64,000 nt of DNA from Sulfurovum sp. (GTDB lineage: Bacteria > Campylobacterota > Campylobacteria > Campylobacterales > Sulfurovaceae): contig JAGXFO010000009.1 of the NCBI GenBank assembly GCA_024637255.1, forward strand, positions 248,001-312,000. The letters run 5' to 3'. Every line of letters starts with the position of its first letter. The first letter of the stretch is position 1. Position numbers and translations under genes: made by a program. Below are positions 33,187 to 42,259 of this stretch, one piece after another. The notes beneath the pieces are model-generated. The model saw only the letters and a list, made by a program, of their open reading frames with translations. It searched no databases and was not told the DNA's origin.

Positions 33187-34830
33187 ATGTTAAAACAAAA
33201 TATAGAAACAACGGGATTGACACTTGCTAAGGGTAGCAAATTGAAAGGCGATGACTTTTTTGAAGTTAAAGTGATGGATAACATTACAGTGGCCGTGGTG
33301 TGTGATGGGGTAGGGTCTGCGCTTCATGGTGCACAGGCAGCCCAGCATGCGACTAATTTTTTAATACATTCTCTTAAAAACAGACCCAAAAGCTGGACGA
33401 TGGAAAAGTCCATCAAACACTTTATAGAAAATATTAACAGGGTGCTTTATCTAGAGTCGTTGGCAGAGTATAAGCGCGAGGAATTGGTGACCACACTTGC
33501 CCTAGTGGTCATAGAGGGAGACAGACTCTATGGAGCCAATGTAGGTGATAGCCGCATTTATTTGCAAAGAAACAGTGATGCACAGACCAAACTGATTCAA
33601 CTCTCAAATGACCATGTCATGCAGGAAGAGGGTATGAAAAATGTACTGACTTTGGCCATGGGACTTGAAGAGAATATATCTCCGTATTATTTTGAAAATA
33701 ACCTTTTAGCAGGTGATCAGATACTTCTTTGTAGTGACGGACTCTATAACGAACTTACAGAAGATGAGCTTGCTCAAGGTATACATATGGGTGCTTCTTT
33801 TTTGGTTAAGCAAGCCAGTAAACTCCATAAAGACAATCTTCCTGATGACACTACAGCAGTTGTGCTTGAAATAAAAGAAGTTGATCCTAGACTAAAGTTA
33901 AAACAAAGTGATCTCATAATACAGCAATATTATAAGGCAGGAGAAATCATTGATGGGTATACACTGCTCAAATCGCTTATACAAAATGAACGTACCTGGC
34001 TTTGCGAAAAAAGAGGGTTAAAATACGTCATAAAATTTGCTCCCTATGAGGTGGTAGATAACGAGACATCACTTGATTTATTTGTCAAGGAAGTATGGAT
34101 TGCAAAGAGACTCAAGGCAGGTTTTTTCCCAAAAGCAGTCATTCCTAAAAACCGTACACAACGTTATTATATTATGAGTTTTCTAGAAGGAGTAGCGCTA
34201 AAAGAGCATATTGCTAAAAAACCTCTTTCTGTAGACCTGAGTGTTGAGTTGGCTATTTTTCTGCTTAGAATGTCACAGTTTCTTATGAAACTTGACTTGG
34301 TGCATGGTGATATTAAACCCGAAAACATCATACTGACACAGCGTAAAGGGAAATTGGTATTTAAAATGGTTGATTTTGGAAGTATTACGGAAGCTTACTC
34401 GAACATTTCACGCGCTGGAACACCCTCCTATCTGGCACCAGAACGTTTTAGGCAAGAGCCTGTCAATGAACAAACAGAAGTCTATGCCATAGGCGTGACA
34501 CTCTATGAGGCATTAACACAACAATTTCCTTTTGGAGAGATAGAACCTTTTCAAAATCCTTCTTTTGACAAAAAAATAAAAGCGCCCGTAAAACTTAACC
34601 CTAAAATACCTACATGGCTCGAAAGTGTAGTTTTGAGGGCACTAGAAACGGATACAGATAAACGCTATAGTAACTATTCTCAAATGCAGTATGAGTTAAC
34701 AAATCCAATGAAAGTAAAACCCTATTTTGATAAAAACACTTCTTTTATGGAGAGAAACCCCTTACTGGTATGTCGCATCGGTTTTGTAGCGATGCTTTTG
34801 TTGAATTTTGTACAATTGTTTTGGTTTTAG
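33187..34830 (+). CDS. Bifunctional PP2C phosphatase / Ser-Thr kinase, membrane-anchored
   Basis: A 547-residue fusion. Residues about 8-235 are a PP2C phosphatase with metal-site CDGVGSA (D40), NVGDSRIYL and LLCSDGLYN. Residues about 255-515 are a Hanks-type kinase with K283 (YVIKF), catalytic HGDIKPEN (D375, K377), DFG at 396-398 and GTPSYLAPERF; all catalytic residues are intact. The C-terminal 20 residues form a membrane anchor. Such phosphatase-kinase fusions are often found beside nitrate transport and reduction genes in other Proteobacteria, and here the nitrate cluster ends only 1.5 kb upstream. I infer a reversible phosphorylation switch for nitrogen assimilation; the target is unknown. 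Confidence 0.88.
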   Translation: MLKQNIETTGLTLAKGSKLKGDDFFEVKVMDNITVAVVCDGVGSALHGAQAAQHATNFLIHSLKNRPKSWTMEKSIKHFIENINRVLYLESLAEYKREELVTTLALVVIEGDRLYGANVGDSRIYLQRNSDAQTKLIQLSNDHVMQEEGMKNVLTLAMGLEENISPYYFENNLLAGDQILLCSDGLYNELTEDELAQGIHMGASFLVKQASKLHKDNLPDDTTAVVLEIKEVDPRLKLKQSDLIIQQYYKAGEIIDGYTLLKSLIQNERTWLCEKRGLKYVIKFAPYEVVDNETSLDLFVKEVWIAKRLKAGFFPKAVIPKNRTQRYYIMSFLEGVALKEHIAKKPLSVDLSVELAIFLLRMSQFLMKLDLVHGDIKPENIILTQRKGKLVFKMVDFGSITEAYSNISRAGTPSYLAPERFRQEPVNEQTEVYAIGVTLYEALTQQFPFGEIEPFQNPSFDKKIKAPVKLNPKIPTWLESVVLRALETDTDKRYSNYSQMQYELTNPMKVKPYFDKNTSFMERNPLLVCRIGFVAMLLLNFVQLFWF

Positions 34831-35078
34831 TCTTTAGAGCAGTAAGCCATTTCTATGAAAATATGTGATGATTTAATACTTCTGTTTATTGATTCACATT
34901 AGATTTATACCATCTTCCATATTTGAGTCTTGAGATACATTTGTAGGCAAAATGAAGGAATTTTGATCCGGATATGCAAGTAAATATAAGGTAAAATCCA
35001 ATCCTAATCTTTTTATGGTAATTTAGTCTGAAATTTCAGCTAGGCCCTGATTGAAAATACAAGTTAAAGAATAACAAA

Positions 35079-37616
35079 ATGAATGATACTCAAGATTATA
35101 TAAAAGTTGCAAACAAACTCAGAAAAGCACTTACGCAAGAGTTATTTGGACAAGATAGAGCTATAGATGCTATCGTTAACAGTATAAAAACAAATATACT
35201 CACAACCAAAAGCGGACCTAAGGCAACCTATCTATTTTTAGGATCACCAGCAACGGGTAAAACGTATTTGGCTGAGCTGATGACTAAAAATTTGGCAGAG
35301 TATAAGATTAGAAAATTTGATATGACCCAGTATCATGAGCAAAACGGCGGTGAGCTGTATGGGTATCCAAAAGGCTGGTCTGGGTACAGCATAGGGCAGC
35401 TAACCGGTTTTGTGCATGACCATCCAAAATCCATCATCGTACTGGATGCCTTTGAGAAAGCAGACAATGTCATACAGACGAACTTACTTTCCATTTTTGA
35501 GGGCGGGGTGATGAGAGACGCCTGTGGTTGGGATAAAATCACTGACCAGCCGTGCAATGATGCTGAAGAAAAAGTCTATACCGACGATAATGCCACTTTT
35601 ATCGTTGATTTTAAAGAAACGATATTTATCATCACCTCCAGTTTGGGTGAAGAGTTGTATTCGGACAATAAGTTTATTAAGCTCATTGATGATGACTACA
35701 TTCAGGCTGAATCAATGATACTTGAAGCACTCAAAAGAGAAGAAAAAACCAATATCAAAACAGGTGGGCTACAAAAAGCAATTATTCCTGAACTCATTTC
35801 AAGATTTTCACAAGCGACGATTGTGCTGTTCAATAAATTAAATTATCCTGCGTATGAGTCCATCGGTCAAAAAGCATTTTTAGAATACCAGGAGGTATTT
35901 AAAAATAAATTTAAAATAGAGTTTAAGGTAGACAAGCACTTTCAAAACTTTTTAAAAACCCAAATTCTGCTTTTTGCACCAGAACTGGACGCAAGGCGTA
36001 TCAAAAACAAACTGGGAGAAAACTTTTTTAGTAAATTGACAGACCACCTCATAAGTCTAGGCGACGATATGGAGAAGTATACAGAAGTCAAGGTAGTTCT
36101 CTCTAAGAAAACAATTGATTTTATCAATGAAAATATCTCTACGCTTATAGCAGAACAAAAACTGGTAAAAGAACTTTTTAGAAAAAATATAAAACTTGAA
36201 ATTGATGAGACGTTTAGCAGTAAAGGTTCTGTTATTACCTATACGGTAAAAAATTGCAGATTTAAGCAGGTAAAACGTATCAAAGACTTTAGTGAAGATG
36301 GATTGGTTTTTGATATACCAAATGTTTCTTTTGATGACATAGCAGGCCATACTAATGCAAAGACCAGACTGCTAGAAGTCATCAATTTTCTAAAAGAGCC
36401 AAAATTACTCAAAGAGTTTAATGTGCAACCTCCCAAGGGAATGCTGCTTTACGGCCCTCCGGGAACAGGCAAAACCCTTTTGGCAAAAGCCTTTTCTGCA
36501 GAAGCACAGCTGCCTTTTATCTCCATTACAGGTGTGGAACTCTTGCAACTGGATAAGATTAAAAAAGTTTTTGCAAAGGCTAAAGAGTATGCCCCATCAA
36601 TCATCTTCATAGACGAGATAGACACCATCGGTACACGTGAAAAAGGCAATAATCGTGAAGTGCAAATCAATAAATTTTTAGCCGAAATGGATGGTTTTTC
36701 AAACAAGGCGGATGAAAATATCTTCATTATTGCAGCCACCAACTATAAGGAAAATATTGATAGTGCCATTATTAGACCAGGAAGAATTGAGATACATATT
36801 AAGATAGATGATTTAGATAAAGACGCTAGAAAATATTTTATTGATAAAATTATCAAAAATAAACCAACCAGCGGTAGATTTGATATGAATAAGCTTTTGA
36901 CCTATACGGCGGGCATGACAGGTGCACAGCTTGAACTTATAAGCAAAGAGGCATCATTTTATTGCATTAGACATAATTTGCCCCATATTACCCAGGATAT
37001 TTTAATCAAACAAATTAATACGATTAAATATGGTGAAAAAATTTCACATATATCCAATGAGCAGGTATTTTTAAAAGCATCCATTCGAGAGGCTGCGCAT
37101 ACCATTGTATCAAAGATACTGACGCCCCATGTCAAAATAAAACAAATCACCGTTACTCCACGAAACAACAAGAATGGGTTTATATCTAACAATTATGAAG
37201 ATTTAGAAACCAATATGACTATTGAAGATATTAAAAATAGAATTTGTGTATCGCTAGCCGGAAGGATAGCGCAAATAAAAAAATATGGGAACATAGATGG
37301 TATGGATATGGAAGGATCTCCCGATTTACAGCATGCCATCAATGATGCGTATATGGCTATTACACATTATGGCATGGACAAAGAAGTAAAATATATTAAT
37401 ATTAAAGGTACTACAAATACCCAACAGCAAACGTCAAATTCAAGTAATACGCAGCATAGCTATAGAAAAATTGATGATGCACTTGAGCGATGGATGACAG
37501 AAGGTGAACAAAAAACCATAAAATTGGTAGACGATAATTGGGATAAGATCGAACATTTGTCAATAATATTGCTAGAAAAAGAGATTATGTATGAAGATGA
37601 TTTAAAGAGTCTTTAG
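35079..37616 (+). CDS. Tandem AAA+ protein with FtsH-like second half and broken protease motif
   Basis: An 845-residue soluble protein with no membrane segment. The N-terminal AAA+ unit is Clp-like (Walker A GSPATGKT at 55-62, Walker B-like SIIVLDAFEKA near 122). The second is FtsH-like (GPPGTGKT at 459-466, Walker B SIIFIDEIDTIG near 507, IIRPGRIE near 565). The C-terminal domain aligns by eye with the M41 peptidase of FtsH, but the HExxH motif reads REAAH (R670-H674); D749 matches the third zinc ligand. Loss of the first histidine predicts no zinc proteolysis, so it may be an unfoldase or remodeller. It is not the housekeeping FtsH. The stop codon sits in the loop of a perfect stem. Confidence 0.8.
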   Translation: MNDTQDYIKVANKLRKALTQELFGQDRAIDAIVNSIKTNILTTKSGPKATYLFLGSPATGKTYLAELMTKNLAEYKIRKFDMTQYHEQNGGELYGYPKGWSGYSIGQLTGFVHDHPKSIIVLDAFEKADNVIQTNLLSIFEGGVMRDACGWDKITDQPCNDAEEKVYTDDNATFIVDFKETIFIITSSLGEELYSDNKFIKLIDDDYIQAESMILEALKREEKTNIKTGGLQKAIIPELISRFSQATIVLFNKLNYPAYESIGQKAFLEYQEVFKNKFKIEFKVDKHFQNFLKTQILLFAPELDARRIKNKLGENFFSKLTDHLISLGDDMEKYTEVKVVLSKKTIDFINENISTLIAEQKLVKELFRKNIKLEIDETFSSKGSVITYTVKNCRFKQVKRIKDFSEDGLVFDIPNVSFDDIAGHTNAKTRLLEVINFLKEPKLLKEFNVQPPKGMLLYGPPGTGKTLLAKAFSAEAQLPFISITGVELLQLDKIKKVFAKAKEYAPSIIFIDEIDTIGTREKGNNREVQINKFLAEMDGFSNKADENIFIIAATNYKENIDSAIIRPGRIEIHIKIDDLDKDARKYFIDKIIKNKPTSGRFDMNKLLTYTAGMTGAQLELISKEASFYCIRHNLPHITQDILIKQINTIKYGEKISHISNEQVFLKASIREAAHTIVSKILTPHVKIKQITVTPRNNKNGFISNNYEDLETNMTIEDIKNRICVSLAGRIAQIKKYGNIDGMDMEGSPDLQHAINDAYMAITHYGMDKEVKYINIKGTTNTQQQTSNSSNTQHSYRKIDDALERWMTEGEQKTIKLVDDNWDKIEHLSIILLEKEIMYEDDLKSL

Positions 37617-37627
37617 GGACTCTTTAA
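37602..37627 (+). terminator. Perfect stem-loop enclosing the AAA+ gene stop codon
   Basis: Ten-base arms TTAAAGAGTC and GACTCTTTAA flank the loop TTTAGG, which contains the TAG stop (37614-37616). There is only a short T stretch inside the arm and none after, so it may act as an mRNA 3' structure more than a strong terminator. Confidence 0.5.
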
Positions 37628-37690
37628 TAGTGTCAGTTTATTTAAATACTGAAAGTAAGACTCTATACTTATAGCCTTATAGTGAAGTGC

Positions 37691-38002
37691 TTATTGTGGA
37701 CCAAACTCAACAGAATTAATCTCTTCCATAAATTGCTCAATATAGAAGGTAACAAGGTTTGCTAAATCTTCTGGTGTTTTCGTAAGATAGGTTGTTTTAA
37801 GAGGTATCTTTTGCTCTTGCGCATGTGTTCCATTGACGACATACTTCAGTAGAACATATGGTTCAACAGATTGAGTAGTATGTACTCCATTTTCTTCAAT
37901 ATTTTCAGGGATGTAATAGTCAATATCTATATCTGGATTTACTAAGACATTATTTACAAGCTCTACCACTTTTTCTAACTTTTCTTTCAGTTCTTGTTGC
38001 AT
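37691..38002 (-). CDS. Small protein of unknown family, paralogue A
   Basis: A 103-residue acidic cytosolic protein that I do not recognise. It starts with a helix (MQQELKEKLEKVVELVNNVL), then PDIDIDYYIPENIEE, a central beta-like stretch PYVLLKYVVNGTHAQ, and a C-terminal helical part with TYLTKTPEDLANLVTFYIEQF. It is a clear paralogue of the gene at 38121-38423. An AAGGA-type ribosome site precedes the ATG. It is convergent with the AAA+ gene. The pair is arranged head to tail with a 118-bp gap. Pairing with the AAA+ protein as an adaptor is possible but unproven. Confidence 0.65.
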   Translation of the reverse strand: MQQELKEKLEKVVELVNNVLVNPDIDIDYYIPENIEENGVHTTQSVEPYVLLKYVVNGTHAQEQKIPLKTTYLTKTPEDLANLVTFYIEQFMEEINSVEFGPQ

Positions 38003-38086
38003 TTTATTTTTCCTTTTGATAAATAGTTTGATAAATGGTACCTGATATTCTACACATTATCAGTCTAGAAATGATACCAACCTTTT

Positions 38087-38115
38087 TTAGTCCAAAATAA
38101 ACCGCCCATAGAGGC
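38087..38115 (-). terminator. Weak hairpin after small paralogue B
   Basis: On the minus strand, just after the stop of the 38121-38423 gene, the stem CGCC-tctatg-GGCG is followed by TTTATTTT. The stem is only four G/C pairs, so this is a weak intrinsic terminator candidate. Confidence 0.35.
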
Positions 38116-38120
38116 GCTAT

Positions 38121-38423
38121 TTAGCCCATCTCTACAGAGTCTATTTCTGTTTTAAACTGTTCTATAGAGAAGGTAACTAGATCCGCTATCTTTTCAGGTG
38201 TATTTAGGAGATAGGTTCTTCCTAAACGGATTTTGCGTGTAGGTACGGTATATTTGCTTACCACATACTTCACTAAAATATACGGGTCTCCTGAAACATC
38301 ACAAGTATCTGATGTCATTGCTATGTCGGGTATGCAGTATTCAATGTCAATATCAGGGTCTACCATTATGTTATTAATAAGTAATACAACTTTGTCCAGT
38401 TTTTCTTTAAGTTCTTTTTTCAT
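38121..38423 (-). CDS. Small protein of unknown family, paralogue B
   Basis: A 100-residue protein, paralogous to the product of 37691-38002. Shared positions include LKEKLxKVVxLxNN at the start, PDIDIxYxIP, PYxLxKYVV in the middle and TYLxxTPExxAxLVTFxIEQF near the end. About half the residues agree by eye. Paralogue B has two extra cysteines (C35 and C46 by rough count) in its variable centre. GGAAA lies before the ATG. No domain, signal peptide or membrane segment is seen, and no function can be given. Confidence 0.65.
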   Translation of the reverse strand: MKKELKEKLDKVVLLINNIMVDPDIDIEYCIPDIAMTSDTCDVSGDPYILVKYVVSKYTVPTRKIRLGRTYLLNTPEKIADLVTFSIEQFKTEIDSVEMG

Positions 38424-38629
38424 TACTTTTCCTCTCTCGAATAAAATAGCTCAACGTTCTTAATGATGAGCATGAAGTACTATTGCGATTGACGCTATAT
38501 TATGCATATCCATCAAATCACAGCTCCATATTGCATTGTATCAAAAAAAATTAAAAAATTAAGTAAAGTGCCTGAAGAAGAAGTGATAAAAAGTTTTAAA
38601 GTGGGCACATACAAAAACTGTAGAGTATG

Positions 38630-39574
38630 TTACCGGACTCTTTTGATATTTTGACGATGCTCTTCATAAGTGGCTGTAAAATCATGAAAACCTTGGGAAT
38701 TTTTCATAAAATAGAGGTAGTTGGTTTTTGCAGGTTTCATAGCAGCCTTGAGTGCATCTAGGCTTACTGTACCTACAGGTGACAAGGGTAATCCTTTATA
38801 CTTGTAAGTGTTAAAGCGGCTTGTGTCGTTCTGTATGCGCTCAGGAGTGACTTTAATGTGTGAATATGGACCATAATTTAAAGTACCATCCATCTGTAGC
38901 GCCATACCTTTATTGAGACGGTTATAGATGACCGAAGAGACCAAGGCCATCTCTTCGGTATTGGCAGCTTCTTTTTGTATTATGGAAGCTATAATCAGTA
39001 TTTCCAGCCATTGCTTCTCTCTGTAACTACCGTAGACTTTTTTGGAGATCTCTTTATACTTTTTGCTAGATTCATCAAGAAGAAAATACATAAGATGTTT
39101 TTCGCCGATGCCATAGGGCACATAATAGGTGTCAGCATATATACCTGCTTCAGGATAATGGGAAAATTCTTTGTAATAGGTTTCTAGCTTACTTTTACTG
39201 AGTTTAAGCTCTTTTGTTACAGAGGCTAAAAAAAGTTCAGTCGTCTCACCGGGAATAAGGGTTATCTCTTCCATTTTGGCTTTTGCAGTAGTGAGTTTAT
39301 ATAAAAAATCAATACGGTTTAGGCTAGTTGCACCTATGTCTACCCAGCCACTTTGAGGTTTGCCAAGAAAGACTAAAATATAGGTATCTATGGGACTTAA
39401 TGCATAGCCTTTTTGTGTCAGCTGTGATATAATGTGCGAAATAGAGCCCTGTGGCACCAAAAGTGTACGTGTCGTTTTGATAGGCAGTGTAGTATAAAAG
39501 GCAAAAGAAATGACGAAGACAAGTACAAATTTTTCTGTCCATGCCATCCAACGTATGCTACGCAATATACTCAT
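38630..39574 (-). CDS. mltG: Endolytic peptidoglycan transglycosylase MltG
   Basis: MltG cuts nascent peptidoglycan strands and sets glycan length. From the ATG at 39574 the protein has about 314 residues; this start is preceded by an excellent AAGGAGG site (39583-39589) while the longer frame from 39598 is not. One membrane anchor (about 12-32) is followed by a LysM-like part and the YceG domain with IASIIQKEAANTEEMALVSS and MALQMDGTLNYGP near the end, holding the catalytic glutamate. Its 5' end overlaps that of the divergent AsmA-like gene by 65 bp, an unusual head-to-head overlap. Confidence 0.92.
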   Translation of the reverse strand: MSILRSIRWMAWTEKFVLVFVISFAFYTTLPIKTTRTLLVPQGSISHIISQLTQKGYALSPIDTYILVFLGKPQSGWVDIGATSLNRIDFLYKLTTAKAKMEEITLIPGETTELFLASVTKELKLSKSKLETYYKEFSHYPEAGIYADTYYVPYGIGEKHLMYFLLDESSKKYKEISKKVYGSYREKQWLEILIIASIIQKEAANTEEMALVSSVIYNRLNKGMALQMDGTLNYGPYSHIKVTPERIQNDTSRFNTYKYKGLPLSPVGTVSLDALKAAMKPAKTNYLYFMKNSQGFHDFTATYEEHRQNIKRVR

Positions 39575-42077
39575 TTTTTTCTTCCTCCTTTTCCTCATAT
39601 TTTTTATCTGGCTTAAAGCAGGTATCAGGCTAGATACACTGAATGTTGCACATTATAAAGTAAGTGGATTATACATTAAACTCGATAAGAAGCTTACACT
39701 GATGGCTGAGAATATGGTTATTCCTCAACGTAAAACTGCACCTTCATTTGGAAATATAGATAAAGCTTTTGACAATATAAAATATCTTTTTACCTTTTTC
39801 GATTATATTGAACTCAATAATATACAGTTTGAAAACAATGAACTCAATATTATTTTTGCAGATGATATACTTTATGTGACCAGTAATGATTATGAGATCG
39901 CGGGCAATATTCACAGAGTAGGACAGACGTTTGAAGTAGATGTTTCAATGTTGCATCTCAAAAAAGACAATGTTGACATAACGGGAAAACTTACTTATAA
40001 CCCCAAGACAGACAATTTAAAAACCCAAGGAAACTTTTATGCCTATGCCATTAGAGGAAGATTTTTTGCCAATAAAATAGATAACATTATTGATTTTAAT
40101 CTTGACAGCGATACCTTTAGTGACTTGCATCCTCTTATAGATAAGTTTGATTTAGATGACACGGTGAAGACCTGGATTTTAGATAAAGTAAAAGCAGAGA
40201 GCTATCAACTACTTGGGCTAAGTGCCAGGGCCAGCATGGTGAATAAACAGTTTAAAATAGATATGGATATGCTCAAGGCAAAAGCACTTTTTAGCCGAAC
40301 CAAAATACATTTTAAAGAAGATGTGGAACCTGTTCTTGCCCCAAGCTTTGTGTTGAGCTATGAAGATGATGGACTTTATTTTGATTTTAATGAGCCGACA
40401 TACGTAGAAAAAAATTTGAAGGGAAGTAAGGTCGCTATACTCAATATGAGCGATGCAAATACGACTTTAAAGCTCGATCTTAAACTAGAGACTCCTTTTG
40501 ATGCAACTATGCAAAATCTCTTAAAGGCGTATGATTTAAAGTTGCCTGTTCTGCAGGAGAGTGGACAGGCAAATACAGTATTTCATGCTGATATAGGTTT
40601 GAAAAATGATTATAGAGATTTTCTAGTAGATGTAAATTTTACCAAGGGGAGTGTGTGGCTAAACAAAGTAAAGCTTCCTATAGTAAAAGGCCAATTACAT
40701 TATGAAAAAGGAGTAATTGTTTTAAACGATATTGTCTTAAAGAACACGATGTATGAAGTGCTGGTTGGAGGCAAAATAAATTTGACAAAACAAAAAGCAG
40801 ATTTGCTTGTTAGGGGTAAAACAATCCAACTAGAAGCTGAGGATGAGAAATTTTTTGTTTTAAAAGATCAGGTATTTTCTGCGATCTTAAAATATAAAGA
40901 GAATTTAAATATCGTACTACCAAAATTTGCAATTGAGATTACTAATACTAAAGAAGAGACACGCATCAATGTCAGAGACTTGAGTAAAATAGAAACCTAT
41001 CTTGCAGGCTCCAGTCCTCTGGGTGAAGGCGGAAACATTGACATAAAAACAAATGATTTTAAAACTTTTACATTTAGTGGGGTACTAAAAAGATCTTCCT
41101 GTGTTTTGTATGAAAAAGAAGATCAATGTGAAACACGTGTACCTTTTCATGCACTACTGATGCCTTCAGGTTTTGACTTTTATGCTTTTGATAAACGCGT
41201 TCATTATAGTCAAGCAAAATCACGCCTGAGCCTCCAAGATATCAATATAGACCTTGAAAAATTTTTAAAAACACAAATAAAAGAGAGTATTAAAGAGGGA
41301 AGAAAACTGCTTATTTTAGGTAAAAATAGTAATTTAAGATACGGAGACTACACGCTACTTACAGACAGTTATGATGTTGAAATACAAAAAAATGGCGATA
41401 TAAAAGCCATAGGAAGTTCGGGAGGCGACATTATCAAATTTTCCAAAATAAAAGATATCGTCTCCATGCAGGCCTTGCGTATCAAAGACAAAGTACTCCA
41501 TTCATTGATTAATTTTGATGGATTGCATGATGGACGCTATTCTTTCAAGAGTGAAGGTGAGCCAGAGACGGTAATGAAGGGAGAGATTATTGTCGAAGGC
41601 GGTGTTATGAAAAATTTTAAGGCATATAACAACACTTTGGCACTCGTCAATACGCTTCCAGATTTGGCCGTATTGCATAATCCTGGGTTTTCACAACAAG
41701 GATTTACAATAGAGGAAGGTGTAGTGGAGTATCGGATGATTGAGAGAAAGAAAATTATTTTTGATTCTGTCTACATCAAGGGTGCTGCTGCAACGATAGT
41801 TGGAAGAGGAGAGATTGACCTGGAGAAAAAAACAATTCATATGAGTTTGGCTATACATGTTGCTCGTCAACTGGGCGAGTTGATAGGCAATTTACCTCTG
41901 GTAGGCTACATAGTAATGGGAGAAGACAAAGGCATAACAGTGGGGCTAAAAATTACAGGAAATCTGGATAAGCCAGTAGTTAAAACTTCGGCAGCCAAAG
42001 AGATATTAACCCTACCACTGCAAATGCTACAAAGGACTCTGGAGTTTCCTGCGAAGCTTATGAGAAAACAAGAATAA
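39510..42077 (+). CDS. AsmA-like/YhdP-type membrane protein (DUF3971 family)
   Basis: An 855-residue protein with one N-terminal membrane anchor (about 18-35, LRNILIFFFLLFLIFFIWL) and a long periplasmic beta-rich body made of repeats such as DFLVDVNFTKGSVWLNKVKLPIVKG. The C-terminal segment SLAIHVARQLGELIGNLPLV and the following GYIVMGEDKGITVGLKITG match the AsmA-like C-terminal domain of YhdP/TamB-type proteins, now linked to phospholipid transport to the outer membrane. The ATG at 39510 has an AAAAGG site; the in-frame ATG at 39555 has none. The 5' end overlaps mltG on the other strand. Confidence 0.8.
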   Translation: MTKTSTNFSVHAIQRMLRNILIFFFLLFLIFFIWLKAGIRLDTLNVAHYKVSGLYIKLDKKLTLMAENMVIPQRKTAPSFGNIDKAFDNIKYLFTFFDYIELNNIQFENNELNIIFADDILYVTSNDYEIAGNIHRVGQTFEVDVSMLHLKKDNVDITGKLTYNPKTDNLKTQGNFYAYAIRGRFFANKIDNIIDFNLDSDTFSDLHPLIDKFDLDDTVKTWILDKVKAESYQLLGLSARASMVNKQFKIDMDMLKAKALFSRTKIHFKEDVEPVLAPSFVLSYEDDGLYFDFNEPTYVEKNLKGSKVAILNMSDANTTLKLDLKLETPFDATMQNLLKAYDLKLPVLQESGQANTVFHADIGLKNDYRDFLVDVNFTKGSVWLNKVKLPIVKGQLHYEKGVIVLNDIVLKNTMYEVLVGGKINLTKQKADLLVRGKTIQLEAEDEKFFVLKDQVFSAILKYKENLNIVLPKFAIEITNTKEETRINVRDLSKIETYLAGSSPLGEGGNIDIKTNDFKTFTFSGVLKRSSCVLYEKEDQCETRVPFHALLMPSGFDFYAFDKRVHYSQAKSRLSLQDINIDLEKFLKTQIKESIKEGRKLLILGKNSNLRYGDYTLLTDSYDVEIQKNGDIKAIGSSGGDIIKFSKIKDIVSMQALRIKDKVLHSLINFDGLHDGRYSFKSEGEPETVMKGEIIVEGGVMKNFKAYNNTLALVNTLPDLAVLHNPGFSQQGFTIEEGVVEYRMIERKKIIFDSVYIKGAAATIVGRGEIDLEKKTIHMSLAIHVARQLGELIGNLPLVGYIVMGEDKGITVGLKITGNLDKPVVKTSAAKEILTLPLQMLQRTLEFPAKLMRKQE

Positions 42078-42089
42078 AGTATAAGGTAG

Positions 42090-42242
42090 ATGAAAGCGAT
42101 GAAAAGAATCATATTACTTACATAGAATCTTGGTGCTTGGCTATGTATTGCTTTTAATGATAATGAAGATATATCCGCTGGCCAGCAAGGTAAGACTTCT
42201 GTTTTTAATATGCTTGGTCAGGGTAATTCAATGATGTATTAG
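42090..42242 (+). pseudogene. Small exported protein gene with an in-frame stop
   Basis: Thirteen bases after the AsmA-like gene an ATG with AAGG upstream opens a frame reading MKAMKRIILLT, then TAG (42123-42125), then NLGAWLCIAF and a polar tail ending GNSMMY before a second TAG at 42240-42242. Read through, it would be a 50-residue protein with a signal-peptide-like start. The single stop inside the leader suggests a decayed gene. It fills most of the 182-bp gap before the MscS gene. The family is not recognised. Confidence 0.4.
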
Positions 42243-42259
42243 TTTCACCAGAAACCTCT

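Noticed and set aside
35079..37616. Housekeeping FtsH
   Set aside because: No membrane helices, an extra Clp-like AAA domain at the front, and REAAH in place of HEAGH.
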